A stretch of 64,000 nucleotides of DNA from Streptomyces lucensis JCM 4490 (GCF_014650035.1 NZ_BMUE01000009.1:232766-296765), one strand, 5' to 3'; shown: positions 34,295-43,012, counted from the stretch's first letter. The notes: generated by a model from the letters alone, not told the origin. Program-made: numbers and translations.

Positions 34295-34669
34295 ATGTCG
34301 AACCCTGATGAGCTGCTCGTCGCCATCTCCGCCGCGGTGGAGTCCGAGCGAAGCAATCAGATGTCGCTGACCGTGGTCGTCGGCGGTGCCGTCATCACCG
34401 GCCGGCTGGCTCCCGAGGCCGTGTGGAGGGAGCGGGTGGCGGAGGTCCTGAAGGACTCGGACCGTCTCGGCCCGTTCTCGGACGTCTTCTCCCGCGGTCC
34501 GCGAGGGAACCGGCCCGGCCGCGGCGAGGCGCCCACGCATCTGCACTTTCATCTCGCCCGGATCCTGCAGGGCAGCCTCGGGATCCCTGAGACGGGCGGC
34601 ATGTACCGAGTCGCGATCAAGGACGTCAGCGCATGGACCGTGGGAGATCTCATCCACTTCGACCGGTGA
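34295..34669 (+). CDS. Small GvpU-like protein
   Basis: 124 aa. N-terminus SNPDELLVAISAAVESERSN, a beta segment LTVVVGGAVITGRLAPEAVW and C-terminal MYRVAIKDVSAWTVGDLIHF. The 'lTvvvgG.vitG.l' pattern is reminiscent of gas vesicle accessory protein GvpU, but no other gvp gene is present and I cannot confirm homology. A strong GGAGGAGGGAGG at 34172-34183 serves only a six-codon frame from 34189, not this gene. Upstream gap 34123-34294 otherwise holds only the inverted repeat. Confidence 0.5.
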   Translation: MSNPDELLVAISAAVESERSNQMSLTVVVGGAVITGRLAPEAVWRERVAEVLKDSDRLGPFSDVFSRGPRGNRPGRGEAPTHLHFHLARILQGSLGIPETGGMYRVAIKDVSAWTVGDLIHFDR

Positions 34670-35107
34670 GACGGATCAGCGTGCGAGGGCGGGCCAAGGG
34701 GGCTCCGGGGACTGACCGGCCCAGGCAGCCGAGTCGTTCCAGGGCCGCCGCTGTGCCCTGGGTCGCACCCTCGCGCCGGTGGGGTCCGCCCTGGCCGACG
34801 CGGCCTCGACGGCCCCGGGACGGCGAAGGCGCGCGGTGGATGCGTTCCGGGACGGGCGCGGTGATGACCACAGGGGCCCCGGAAGGCGTCCGGGCGCCTG
34901 TGATGCGGCTCGGCTCCGCGTCGCCCGAGCGGACCGGGGTGCCCCGGAGCGGCCTTATGTGCGATGGGTGCGCGTGCGGTTCATGCGGAACCTTCCTCGA
35001 TGCGACTCGACGCGGGCACGTACCAAGGAATTTTCGCTGCAGAACGAGCAGGGCAGAGAATCGCGAGAACGCCAAAAACAGGGCCGTATCGCCCTGGGAA
35101 TAAAGCG

Positions 35108-35141
35108 AGCTGGGGCCGCACCCCAAGGTGCGGCCCCAGCT
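35108..35141 (-). terminator. Terminator of the cold-shock gene
   Basis: AGCTGGGGCCGCACC (35108-35122), 4-nt loop, GGTGCGGCCCCAGCT (35127-35141): perfect 15-bp stem, followed on the minus strand by CGCTTTATT. 34670-35107 holds no supported gene. Confidence 0.85.
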
Positions 35142-35167
35142 GCGAAGTACGCGTCAGTGCCGGCGCG

Positions 35168-35371
35168 TCAGGCGGGAACGATGTTCTCGGCCGTCGGGCC
35201 CTTCTGGCCCTGCGCGATGTCGAACGACACCTTCTGGCCTTCCAGCAGCTCCCGGAAGCCCTGGGACTGGATGTTCGAGTAGTGCGCGAAGACGTCGGGG
35301 CCGCCGCCGTCCTGCTCGATGAAGCCGAAGCCCTTTTCCGCGTTGAACCACTTCACGGTGCCAGTAGCCAT
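35168..35371 (-). CDS. Cold-shock family protein (CspA-like)
   Basis: 67 aa, standard length. RNA-binding OB fold with RNP1 KGFGFIEQDG and RNP2 DVFAHYSNIQ; begins MATGTVKWFNAEKGFGF. Probable RNA chaperone or antiterminator. AGGAG lies 7-8 nt before the ATG. The upstream region (35372-35702) is unusually AT-rich and likely contains a long structured leader, as in other csp genes; no other gene is seen there. Confidence 0.96.
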   Translation of the reverse strand: MATGTVKWFNAEKGFGFIEQDGGGPDVFAHYSNIQSQGFRELLEGQKVSFDIAQGQKGPTAENIVPA

Positions 35372-35702
35372 TTTGTTTCTCCTTCGGAGGCGGTGTCCGG
35401 AATACGCCCTGCGCGCATTCCGGTGTCGCCGTGATGATCAGCCGTCGGAAAAACCTTCTGGCAACCTCACCTGCAACCGATATCGACAGTAGCACGGTGC
35501 GATCGGCTTTGCGCGGTCGATGATTTCGCTCCGCCGGGCGGTCGAGGAATACTCGCCGTACCCCGCACCTATATCTCATTTCACGGGCACAGATATTGTT
35601 CTCCGCGGGCGCGGCTGTGGCCGACAGCCACCGACGACATCCATGTGTCCCAGGTGACTCCGTCGATCCGCCCGGCCCTTGCGTGAGTGGCAGACTGCAT
35701 CC

Positions 35703-36122
35703 ATGACGACTCACAAGAACCTGCTCGGCGGCCCGGAGCCGACGTACCTCCCGGAGAACGAAGAGGCATACCGCCTTCTGGGCGAGGAGTCCCAGCCTCC
35801 GGCCGAGGTGGCGGCGAAGTACCCGACGTTCTCCCTCGCCTGGGCCATGCTCGCCGACGACGCCTTCGAGGCGGGGCGAGTGGTCGAGTCGTACGCGTAC
35901 GCGCGCACCGGCTATCACCGCGGTCTGGACGCACTGCGTCGGGCCGGCTGGAAGGGCCACGGGCCCGTCCCCTGGGACCACCGGGCCAATCGCGGGTTCC
36001 TGCGCTGCCTCGCCGCCCTCGCTCGTGCAGCCGGCGAGATCGACGAGAAGGATGAGACGGAGCGTTGCTGGCAGTTCCTGAAGGACAGCAGCGCCGAGGC
36101 GTACGACGAGCTGAAGCGCTGA
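35703..36122 (+). CDS. DUF3151 domain-containing protein
   Basis: 139 aa. Opens TTHKNLLGGPEPTYLPENEE; helical body FSLAWAMLADDAFEAGRVVE, SYAYARTGYHRGLDALRRAG, WDHRANRGFLRCLAALARAA resembles a TPR-like fold. Conserved in actinobacteria near fba, function unknown. ATG 35703 chosen by family N-terminus; no strong ribosome site. Convergent with the MFS gene. Confidence 0.85.
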   Translation: MTTHKNLLGGPEPTYLPENEEAYRLLGEESQPPAEVAAKYPTFSLAWAMLADDAFEAGRVVESYAYARTGYHRGLDALRRAGWKGHGPVPWDHRANRGFLRCLAALARAAGEIDEKDETERCWQFLKDSSAEAYDELKR

Positions 36123-36258
36123 CAGGTGGCCGCGCCGGTGCGGGCCGGGGGTGGGGTCGCTCGCCGGCGCTGACAGGGCGCCGCTGCGCCCACCCGTGCC
36201 GCCCCAGCGGCACGACTGCCCGCAGCGACGGCTCCCTCCGGGACCGACAGCACGGCAA

Positions 36259-36296
36259 CCCCTCAGGGGCGCGGGGAACTGCGTGACCGGCCCCCA
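36259..36296. repeat. Dispersed Streptomyces intergenic element
   Basis: CCCCTCAGGGGCGCGGGG followed by AACTGCGTGACCGGCCCCCAC. I recall this consensus (GGGGCGCGGGGAACTGCGCG...) as a very common repeat between genes in Streptomyces genomes. Here it overlaps the last codons of the MFS gene. Confidence 0.65.
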
Positions 36297-37762
36297 CGCG
36301 GCCGGGGCGAGGCACGGCGGTCGGCCTCCAGCGGCGGTGCCGTCACGTTGCCGTGGGTCCGGCACTCCGGGCGCCGGCACCCCGGAGGCAGCCGGCGGAC
36401 CAGCCCGAACGCCAACGCCGAGCCCAGCAGCAGCGCCCCCGCACAGATCGGCATCGCCCGCGAGAACGCCGCGTCGAACGCCGTCGGCGACCGGTACGCC
36501 TCCGGGCCCATCCCCGTCAGCAGCGGCAGCGCGGCCACGGCCACCAGCCCCGCCGCCCGGGCCGCCGCGTTGTTGATGCCGCTGGCCAGGCCCGCCCGGG
36601 CGGTGTCGACGGAGGCGAGCACCGTGGCCGTCAGCGGGGCGACCAGGGTGACCATGCCGGTGCCCATCACCAGCAGCGCGGGCAGGACGTCCGTGAGGTA
36701 GTCCGCGTCCGGGCCCACCCGGAGCATCAGCAGCATCGCGACCGCGCACAGCAACGGGCCGACGGTGAGCGGGAGCCGGGGGCCCGTGCGGTCGGCCAGC
36801 GCGCCCGAGCGGGCGGAGAACAGCAGCATCAGGGCGGTGGTGGGCAGCAGGGCCGCGCCGGCGGCCGGCGGCGAGTAGCCCGCCACCACCTGCAACTGCA
36901 GCGCGGTGAGGAAGAAGAAGCCGCCGAAGGCCGCGTACACGCACAGCGTGACCAGGTTGACCGCCGTGAACTGGCGCGAGGCGAAGATGTCCGGCGGGAG
37001 CATCGGGTCCGGCCGGTGCTTCTCGACGTACCCGAAGGCCACCGCGGCGGCCAGCCCCGCCACCGCGGTCACCACCACCGCCGGGGAGCCGCCCGGGGCC
37101 TCGATGAGCGCGTAGGTCAGCAGCGCGAGGGCGAGGGCGCCGAGCGCCGCGCCGAGCACGTCGAAGCGGCCGCGGGCGCCCGGGTCGGCGGACTCCGGGA
37201 CGTGCCGCAGCGCCACCGGGACGCACAGCAGGGCGAGTGGGAGGTTCAGCAGGAACACCCAGCGCCAGCCGGGGCCGGCCACCAGCCAGCCGCCCAGGAA
37301 GGGGCCGACGGCCGCCCCGACCCCGCCGAAGCCGGACCACAGGCCGACGGCCCGGCTGCGGTCGTCGGGGTGGAAGGAGGCCTGGATGAGCGACAGCGAG
37401 CCGGGGGTCAGCAGCGCCCCTCCGACGCCCTGCAGGGCGCGCGCGACGATCAGCACGCCCGGGCCGGGCGCCAGCCCGCACAGCAGCGAGGCCGCCGCGA
37501 ACCACACCACCCCCAGCACGAAGATCCTGCGGCGGCCGTAGCGGTCGCCGAGCGACCCGCCCAGCAGGATCAGCCCGGCCAGCGTGACCAGGTACGCGTT
37601 GACCGTCCACTGCAACGCGGCGAGGCTCGCGTCGAGGTCGCTGCCGATGCGCGGGAGCGCCACGTTGACGACGGTGGAGTCCAGCATGGCCATGCTGGAG
37701 CCGAGGACGGTGGTCAGCAGGATCCACTTGCCCCGGGGCGAGGCCAGCCGGACGTCGGGCAC
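36263..37762 (-). CDS. MFS drug exporter, DHA2 (14-TM) family
   Basis: 499 aa. Motif A GGSLGDRYGRRRIFVLG, motif C-like GGVGAAVGPFLGGWL, and N-terminal WILLTTVLGSSMAMLDSTVV as in EmrB/QacA proteins. Proton-driven export of drugs or metabolites. Start GTG 37762. The last about 40 residues are an atypical Arg/Pro/Ser-rich tail whose end is encoded by the dispersed repeat at 36259-36296, so the original stop may have been lost. Confidence 0.93.
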   Translation of the reverse strand: MPDVRLASPRGKWILLTTVLGSSMAMLDSTVVNVALPRIGSDLDASLAALQWTVNAYLVTLAGLILLGGSLGDRYGRRRIFVLGVVWFAAASLLCGLAPGPGVLIVARALQGVGGALLTPGSLSLIQASFHPDDRSRAVGLWSGFGGVGAAVGPFLGGWLVAGPGWRWVFLLNLPLALLCVPVALRHVPESADPGARGRFDVLGAALGALALALLTYALIEAPGGSPAVVVTAVAGLAAAVAFGYVEKHRPDPMLPPDIFASRQFTAVNLVTLCVYAAFGGFFFLTALQLQVVAGYSPPAAGAALLPTTALMLLFSARSGALADRTGPRLPLTVGPLLCAVAMLLMLRVGPDADYLTDVLPALLVMGTGMVTLVAPLTATVLASVDTARAGLASGINNAAARAAGLVAVAALPLLTGMGPEAYRSPTAFDAAFSRAMPICAGALLLGSALAFGLVRRLPPGCRRPECRTHGNVTAPPLEADRRASPRPRGGRSRSSPRP

Positions 37763-37776
37763 GTCCCCAGGTATAC

Positions 37777-37813
37777 AGCGGGCCCGGCGCCGTGGACAGC
37801 CGCCGGGCCCGCT
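37777..37813 (-). terminator. Terminator of fba
   Basis: AGCGGGCCCGGCG pairs with CGCCGGGCCCGCT (13 bp) starting 13 nt after the fba stop codon; the loop is 11 nt. Confidence 0.75.
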
Positions 37814-37825
37814 GGGAGGTACCGC

Positions 37826-38848
37826 TTACTTGATCTTGTTGCCCGCCGAGCGCAGGTGCTGCGTGGCCAGCGTGACGCGCTGGGCCATGCCCGCCTCGGC
37901 CAGCTTGCCCCAGGTGCGCGGGTCGTAGGTCTTCTTGTCGCCGACCTCGCCGTCGACCTTCAGGACGCCGTCGTAGTTCTTGAACATGTGGTCGGCGACC
38001 GGACGGGTGAAGGCGTACTGGGTGTCCGTGTCGATGTTCATCTTCACGACGCCGTTCTCCAGCGCTGTCAGGATCTCCTGCTCGGTGGAGCCGGAGCCGC
38101 CGTGGAAGACGAAGTCGAACGGGGCGCTCTTGCCGAACTTGGCGGACACGCCGTCGGCCAGCTCCTTCAGCAGCTCGGGGCGGAGCACGACGTTGCCCGG
38201 CTTGTAGACGCCGTGCACGTTGCCGAAGGAGGCGGCCAGCAGGTAGCGGCCCTTCTCGCCCAGGCCCAGGGCCTCGGCGGTGCGGATCGCGTCATCGACG
38301 GTGGTGTAGAGGGAGTCGTTGATCTCGTGGGAGACGCCGTCCTCCTCGCCACCGGTCGGGGTGATCTCGACCTCCAGGATGATGTTCGCCCGGCGGGCCT
38401 GCTCCAGCAGCTCCTGGGCGATCTCCAGGTTGTCGGCGAGGGTCTCGGCGGAGCCGTCCCACATGTGCGACTGGAACAGCGGGTGCCGGCCGGCCTTCAC
38501 GCGCTCCTCGGACAGCGCGAGCAGCGGACGTACGTAGCCGTCGAGCTTGTCCTTCGGGCAGTGGTCGGTGTGCAGCGCGATGTTGACCGGGTACTTCTCG
38601 GCGACGATGTGCGCGTACTCGGCGAGCGCGACCGCGCCGGTCACCATGTCCTTGCTGTACTGGCCGCCCAGGAACTCGGCGCCACCCGTGGAGATCTGCA
38701 CGATGCCGTCGCTCTCGGCCTCCGCGAAGCCGCGCAGGGCGGCGTGCAGGGTCTGGCTCGAGGTGACGTTGATGGCCGGGTAGGCGAACTTGCCTGCCTT
38801 CGCCCGGTCGAGCATCTCGTTGTAGACCTCGGGGGTTGCGATGGGCAT
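37826..38848 (-). CDS. fba: Class II fructose-bisphosphate aldolase
   Basis: 340 aa. Zn-dependent glycolytic/gluconeogenic aldolase. Metal ligands lie in ALHTDHCPKD, SLYTTVDDA and FGNVHGVYKPG; the substrate phosphate loop is VFHGGSGSTEQEI. GAEFLGGQYSKDMVTGAVAL is typical of long class IIA actinobacterial enzymes. ATG 38848 follows AAGGAGCGGACC. Its own terminator follows. Confidence 0.97.
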   Translation of the reverse strand: MPIATPEVYNEMLDRAKAGKFAYPAINVTSSQTLHAALRGFAEAESDGIVQISTGGAEFLGGQYSKDMVTGAVALAEYAHIVAEKYPVNIALHTDHCPKDKLDGYVRPLLALSEERVKAGRHPLFQSHMWDGSAETLADNLEIAQELLEQARRANIILEVEITPTGGEEDGVSHEINDSLYTTVDDAIRTAEALGLGEKGRYLLAASFGNVHGVYKPGNVVLRPELLKELADGVSAKFGKSAPFDFVFHGGSGSTEQEILTALENGVVKMNIDTDTQYAFTRPVADHMFKNYDGVLKVDGEVGDKKTYDPRTWGKLAEAGMAQRVTLATQHLRSAGNKIK

Positions 38849-38937
38849 GGTCCGCTCCTTGAGTGTGCGGTTGAGGTTCTGCTACGGCCCTGACCTAGAC
38901 CTTGGGGGTGACGTCATCGTCGTCCCCATCTTTCCAG

Positions 38938-38956
38938 ACATGGACCCGTGGTCCAT
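38938..38956. promoter_or_regulatory. Palindrome in the pyrE-fba gap
   Basis: CATGGAC, CCGTG, GTCCATG: perfect 7-bp arms, 32 nt after the pyrE stop and 90 nt before the fba start. It may end the pyrE transcript or serve as an fba operator. Confidence 0.4.
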
Positions 38957-38987
38957 GCGTCGGTCAAGTCCAGGTCAATCCCGCGTG

Positions 38988-39536
38988 TCAGTCCAGACCC
39001 AGTTCATCCTTCGAGAAGGCGAACCGGTACGGAACGCCCGCGCCGGCCTCGATCTTCTCCGCGGCCCCGGTCGCCCGGTCGACGATGGTCGCGACGGCCA
39101 CCACCTCGGCGCCGGCCTCGCGCACGGCCTCCACGGCGGTCAGCGGGGAGCCGCCGGTGGTGGAGGTGTCCTCTACGACGAGCACGCGGCGGCCCGCGAT
39201 GTCCGGCCCCTCCACCCGGCGCTGCAGTCCGTGCGCCTTGGCGGCCTTGCGGACGACGAACGCGTCGAGCTTCCTCCCGCGCGCGGCGGCGGCGTGCAGC
39301 ATGGCGGCCGCGACCGGGTCGGCGCCCATGGTGAGCCCGCCCACCGCGTCGAACTCCAGGTCGGCGGTGAGGTCCAGGAGCACCTGGCCGACCAGCGGGG
39401 CGGCCTCGCCGTCGAGGGTGATGCGGCGCAGGTCGACGTAGTAGTCGGCCTCCAGACCGGAGGAAAGGGTCACCTTGCCGTGCACCACGGCCTTGTCCTT
39501 GATCTGCTGCAGCAGCGCGCCGCGTACATCCGTCAT
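38988..39536 (-). CDS. pyrE: Orotate phosphoribosyltransferase
   Basis: 182 aa. Converts orotate and PRPP to OMP. PRPP-binding motif RRVLVVEDTSTTGGSPLTAV; N-terminal KVTLSSGLEADYYVDLRRIT is also conserved. It follows the aldose epimerase gene by 9 bp, so both are probably co-transcribed. Confidence 0.96.
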   Translation of the reverse strand: MTDVRGALLQQIKDKAVVHGKVTLSSGLEADYYVDLRRITLDGEAAPLVGQVLLDLTADLEFDAVGGLTMGADPVAAAMLHAAAARGRKLDAFVVRKAAKAHGLQRRVEGPDIAGRRVLVVEDTSTTGGSPLTAVEAVREAGAEVVAVATIVDRATGAAEKIEAGAGVPYRFAFSKDELGLD

Positions 39537-39545
39537 GCCCCCAGC

Positions 39546-40334
39546 TTAGATGCGCCGCCAGCTCCAGGTGGTCGTCGCCTCCAGCGGCTCCAGCGGGGTG
39601 ACCAGGCGCGGGAGGGTGTTCAGGCCGTTGGGCGGGCCGGTCTGCGGCTCCACGCACACGGCCTCGGCCTGCTCGTCGTAGACGACCACCCACTCCTCCC
39701 GGCTGGCCACCTTCAGCTGGAGCTGTCCCGGCCAGGTGAGGGTGACGTCGACGCCGCCGGGCATGCCGAAGCAGTCGTCCCAGGGGCCGGCCCCGGGGTC
39801 GACGCGGTTGCCGGTGGGCAGGTGGTCGGCGCCGCGCTCCTCCTGCCAGGCGGGCTTGAAGTCCAGCCGGACGTCCTCGCCGCCGAGGTTCCGGTGGAAC
39901 CAGGGGTGCCAGCCGATCTGCGCCGGGAAGGAGTCGTCGTACGCCTCGACGGACATCGTCAGCGTCAGGCTGTCCTCGGCCAGCGTGACGACCTGGGTGA
40001 CCCGGCCCCGGTGCGGCCAGGGGTCGGCCAGGTCGTAGGTGATCACGGCCTCGTCGCCGGAGACCCGGGCGGTGCGCCAGGCGCCGTCGCGGGCGGTGCC
40101 GTGGATGGCGTGCGGCGGGGAGTTGACCGGCATCTGGCGGACGGTGGCGCCGTCCAGGAAGCGGCCCTCCCGGATCCGGCCGCACCAGGGCACCATCGGG
40201 AAGCACCCGTAGCGCTCGCCCTGCCGCAGCAGCTCGACGCCGCCGATCCGCAGCCCACCGATGCGGCCGCCGTTGCCCGGCAGCACGCTCACCTCCGCGT
40301 CGCCCGCGGTCAGCGTGATCTCTTCGTTACTCAC
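39546..40334 (-). CDS. Aldose 1-epimerase family protein
   Basis: 262 aa. GalM-like fold. GCFPMVPWCGRIREGRF, NSPPHAIHGTARDGAW and FPAQIGWHPWFHRNLGG carry the conserved Arg and His residues. The sugar substrate is unknown; short bacterial members include glucose-6-phosphate 1-epimerases. ATG 40334. Upstream of pyrE in one unit. Confidence 0.88.
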   Translation of the reverse strand: MSNEEITLTAGDAEVSVLPGNGGRIGGLRIGGVELLRQGERYGCFPMVPWCGRIREGRFLDGATVRQMPVNSPPHAIHGTARDGAWRTARVSGDEAVITYDLADPWPHRGRVTQVVTLAEDSLTLTMSVEAYDDSFPAQIGWHPWFHRNLGGEDVRLDFKPAWQEERGADHLPTGNRVDPGAGPWDDCFGMPGGVDVTLTWPGQLQLKVASREEWVVVYDEQAEAVCVEPQTGPPNGLNTLPRLVTPLEPLEATTTWSWRRI

Positions 40335-40377
40335 GCCATGACCCTACTGGGGCGATCAAGAGGGCGCCGTCGGCCGG

Positions 40378-41250
40378 TCAGCGGCGCCTGCGCAGGGCGC
40401 GGGTCACGACGACCGCCGAGGCCAGTGCCAGGGCCGCCGCGGGGGCCGCCCAGCGCAGGGCCGGGTTCCCGCCCACGGTCTGGGGGGCCGGTACGGGGGC
40501 GTAGCGGCCGCGTGGCGGGGCGTGGTCGACCTCCTCGGCGCTGCGGCCGATCATCGTGCGGCGGGCGTGCGCGGCCTCGGCGGGGGGCTCGCCGGTGCCG
40601 GCGAAGTCCTCGACGAGCCCGTCGGCCGCGCCGATCCCGTCCTCGTCGGCCTCGGCGTCCAGGGCGGGCGGGGGCACCTCGGTGTCGAAGACGGAGGAGG
40701 GCCGGCCGGTCGCGGACTCCGGCCCCCGCTGCTGCTCCTGTCCCTGCCCAGGCTCCTGTTCATGGCCGAGTTCCTGCTCCTGCCCCGGCTCCTGCTCCTG
40801 CCCCGGCTCCTGCTCCTGCCCGGGTTCCCGCTCCTGCTCCGCCAGGCCCTCCACGAAGCGGTCCAGCAGCCTCGTCGCCGCCGAGGTCACCGCCTCCGCC
40901 GGGAGTTCCGTGATCCGGCCGTCGGCGTGCGCCGTGCCCCCGACCGTGACGGTGGAACCGCCGCCGGCGTCGGACAGGCGCAGGGTCAGGGCGAGCTTGA
41001 CCGAGCCGGTGCCGCGGGCCTCGGCGGCGTCGCCCTCGATCGCGTACGTGCCGTCCTCGCGGGCCACCACCCGTACCGCTCCCCGGTAGGTGACGGAGTG
41101 TCCGCCGACGCGCACCTTCAGCCGCCCGGCGACGGGCTCGGCACCGGCGTCCTGCTGCAGGCCGGGTACCGCCCGGGCGACACGAGCGGGGTCGGCCAGT
41201 GCCGCCCTGAGCCGCTCGGCGGGAACCGCGACGAAGACCTGGTGCTCCAT
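40378..41250 (-). CDS. SRPBCC (CoxG-like) protein with repeat linker and C-terminal anchor
   Basis: 290 aa. The N-terminal 150 residues are an SRPBCC/CoxG-like domain (FVAVPAERLRAALADPARVA, RVVAREDGTYAIEGDAAEA, ADGRITELPAEAVTSAATRL). A Glu/Gln/Pro/Gly repeat of EPGQEQ type (about 140-170) follows, then an acidic region and one C-terminal TM helix (LRWAAPAAALALASAVVVTR). CoxG-like proteins take part in molybdo-enzyme assembly, but no such genes are near. ATG 41250. Confidence 0.8.
   Translation of the reverse strand: MEHQVFVAVPAERLRAALADPARVARAVPGLQQDAGAEPVAGRLKVRVGGHSVTYRGAVRVVAREDGTYAIEGDAAEARGTGSVKLALTLRLSDAGGGSTVTVGGTAHADGRITELPAEAVTSAATRLLDRFVEGLAEQEREPGQEQEPGQEQEPGQEQELGHEQEPGQGQEQQRGPESATGRPSSVFDTEVPPPALDAEADEDGIGAADGLVEDFAGTGEPPAEAAHARRTMIGRSAEEVDHAPPRGRYAPVPAPQTVGGNPALRWAAPAAALALASAVVVTRALRRRR
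40737..40826. repeat. Five tandem 18-bp repeats inside the SRPBCC gene
   Basis: Unit CCTGCTCCTGCCCCGGCT; exact or near-exact copies at 40773, 40791 and 40809, degenerate copies at 40737 and 40755. Encodes the EPGQEQ hexapeptide array; copy number is likely variable between strains. Confidence 0.85.
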
Positions 41251-41338
41251 GTCCGCTGAGCCTACCCAGGAGTGGCGGGAACGTACCCTCCGCGGAACCG
41301 GTGAGTCGGCCGGGCCGGCCACCGCCGCCCGGCGCTGC

Positions 41339-42994
41339 TCAGTACCGCGGACGCACCAGCGTCGAGGCGGGCAGACCGGGCCACCGGGTGCGCCGTGCCG
41401 CCCGTCCGTCCGCCGTCAGCCCGGTCTGGTCCAGGGTGCTCAGCCGGTCGCCGTCCAGGCGCAGGGGCGGTGGGGTGCGGCCGGGGGCCGCCAGTAGGAA
41501 GCCCCAGTCGTGCGGGGCCCCGGACGCGCCGGGCGAGCGGTCGGGGCCCGCACCGGAGCCGGAGTCGTGGCTGAGGACCCGGTAGGGGGTGGGGGCGAGG
41601 CCGGCCGCGCGCAGGGTCGCGGCGACCGTCCAGAAGGCGCGGGGGCGGGTGGTGACCGGGCCCGCGTGCACCACCAGGCGGCCGTGCGGGGCCAGGGCGC
41701 GCCGGGCCAGACCGTAGAACTCCTGCGAGTACAGCTTGGTGCCGGCGGTGATGCCCGGATCGGGCAGGTCGGCGACGACGGCGTCGTACGCGGCCGCGGG
41801 GGCGTCGCGCAGCCGTCCGAAGGCGTCCGCTGAGGTGACGTGGACGCGCGGGTCGGAGTAGGCGTGGCCGTTCGCGGCGGCCAGGCCGGGGTCGTGGCGG
41901 GCCAGGCGGATCAGGCCGGGGTCGGGTTCGACGACGTCGACGCGGCGCACCCCGTGGTGGCGCAGCACCTCGCGCAGGGCCAGGCCGTCGCCGCCGCCGA
42001 GGATCAGCACGCGCGTCCCGGGGTGGCCGGACAGGGCCGGGTGGACCAGGGCCTCGTGGTAGCGGCGTGCGTCGCGGCCGGCGGGGCGGGGGCGGCCGTC
42101 GAGGTAGAGCCGGAGTGGCCGGCCGCCGGTGCCGCCGGTCAGGACGACCTCCTGGGCGCCGGTCCGGACGGCCACCCGGACGTCCGCGCCGTAGACGGCG
42201 TGCCGGGCGGCTCGTTCGAAGTCGCCGGCGAGGGCGGCGGCGGAGCCGAGGACGCCGAGGACGGTGAGGGCGGCGAGCGGCAGGGTCCAGCGGGCCCGGC
42301 GGCTCAGGTCGCGGCGGAAGAGGCCGAGGACGAGGGCGCCGCCCGCGACGACGTTGACCGTGCCGGTGAGCAGGGCGCCGGTCAGCTGGCCGAAGAAGGG
42401 GAGCAGCAGGAAGGGGAAGGCCAGGCCGCCGACCAGGGCGCCGACGTAGTCCGCGGCGAACAGGTCGGCCACCGCGCCGCCCGCGTCCTGCCGGCGGATG
42501 CGCTGGATCAGCTCCATCAGCAGGGGGACCTCGGCGCCGATGAGCAGGCCGATGGCGAGGGAGAAGGCCACGAGCAGGCAGCGCGGGCCCTCGGCCCACC
42601 ACCCGCCCCAGCCGCCGGTCCAGGCGAAGACGGCGTACAGCGCCATCGCGCTGCACCCGCCGACCAGGGCGAGGGCCGACTCGACCGCGCCGAAGGCGGC
42701 GGCCGCGTGGCGGCGCAGCCGTTTGGCGGCGAGGGAGCCGATGCCCATCGCGAACACCATCACGGACAGCACGATGGAGGCCTGGGTGACCGAGTCGCCG
42801 ATCATGTACGAGGCGAACGTGACGAGTTCGAGCTCGTACACCAGTCCGCAGGCCGCGCAGACGAAGCCGCACACCAGCACCAGGAACCGTCCCGGGCCGG
42901 GCCGGACGGGCAGCGGGACCGGGCCGGTCGAGGAGGGCGGGCCGGTCCGGGAAGGCGGGGCGACCGGGGGCGCGGGAGCGTGCGAATCGATCAC
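41339..42994 (-). CDS. Membrane-bound spermidine synthase-like protein
   Basis: 551 aa. The N-terminal half has about seven TM helices (FLVLVCGFVCAACGLVYELE onward). The C-terminal half is an aminopropyltransferase/SAM-binding fold with LILGGGDGLALREVLRHHGV, DVVEPDPGLIRLA and VADLPDPG. Such fused polyamine-synthase-like proteins are common in actinobacteria; their substrate is uncertain. Start GTG 42994, with a perfect palindrome (42998-43012) right where a ribosome site would be. DUF2617 gene is directly upstream. Confidence 0.88.
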   Translation of the reverse strand: MIDSHAPAPPVAPPSRTGPPSSTGPVPLPVRPGPGRFLVLVCGFVCAACGLVYELELVTFASYMIGDSVTQASIVLSVMVFAMGIGSLAAKRLRRHAAAAFGAVESALALVGGCSAMALYAVFAWTGGWGGWWAEGPRCLLVAFSLAIGLLIGAEVPLLMELIQRIRRQDAGGAVADLFAADYVGALVGGLAFPFLLLPFFGQLTGALLTGTVNVVAGGALVLGLFRRDLSRRARWTLPLAALTVLGVLGSAAALAGDFERAARHAVYGADVRVAVRTGAQEVVLTGGTGGRPLRLYLDGRPRPAGRDARRYHEALVHPALSGHPGTRVLILGGGDGLALREVLRHHGVRRVDVVEPDPGLIRLARHDPGLAAANGHAYSDPRVHVTSADAFGRLRDAPAAAYDAVVADLPDPGITAGTKLYSQEFYGLARRALAPHGRLVVHAGPVTTRPRAFWTVAATLRAAGLAPTPYRVLSHDSGSGAGPDRSPGASGAPHDWGFLLAAPGRTPPPLRLDGDRLSTLDQTGLTADGRAARRTRWPGLPASTLVRPRY

Positions 42995-42997
42995 TCT

Positions 42998-43012
42998 GTG
43001 ACGTTACGTCAC
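42998..43012. promoter_or_regulatory. Palindrome GTGACGTTACGTCAC at the spermidine-synthase-like start
   Basis: Perfect 7-bp arms around one base, 3 nt upstream of GTG 42994. Further GTCAC half-sites lie just upstream (43030-43034). Bound protein would block translation initiation or a leaderless promoter. Same half-sites as at 13158-13228. Confidence 0.5.

Noticed and set aside
34650..35126. 158-codon minus-strand frame after the GvpU-like gene
   Set aside because: No ribosome site and poor third-position bias, and it runs through the cold-shock terminator.
35154..37727. 857-codon frame on the minus strand over the cold-shock and MFS region
   Set aside because: It is out of frame with the MFS exporter and the cold-shock gene, and crosses the plus-strand DUF3151 gene; composition is that of a shadow frame.
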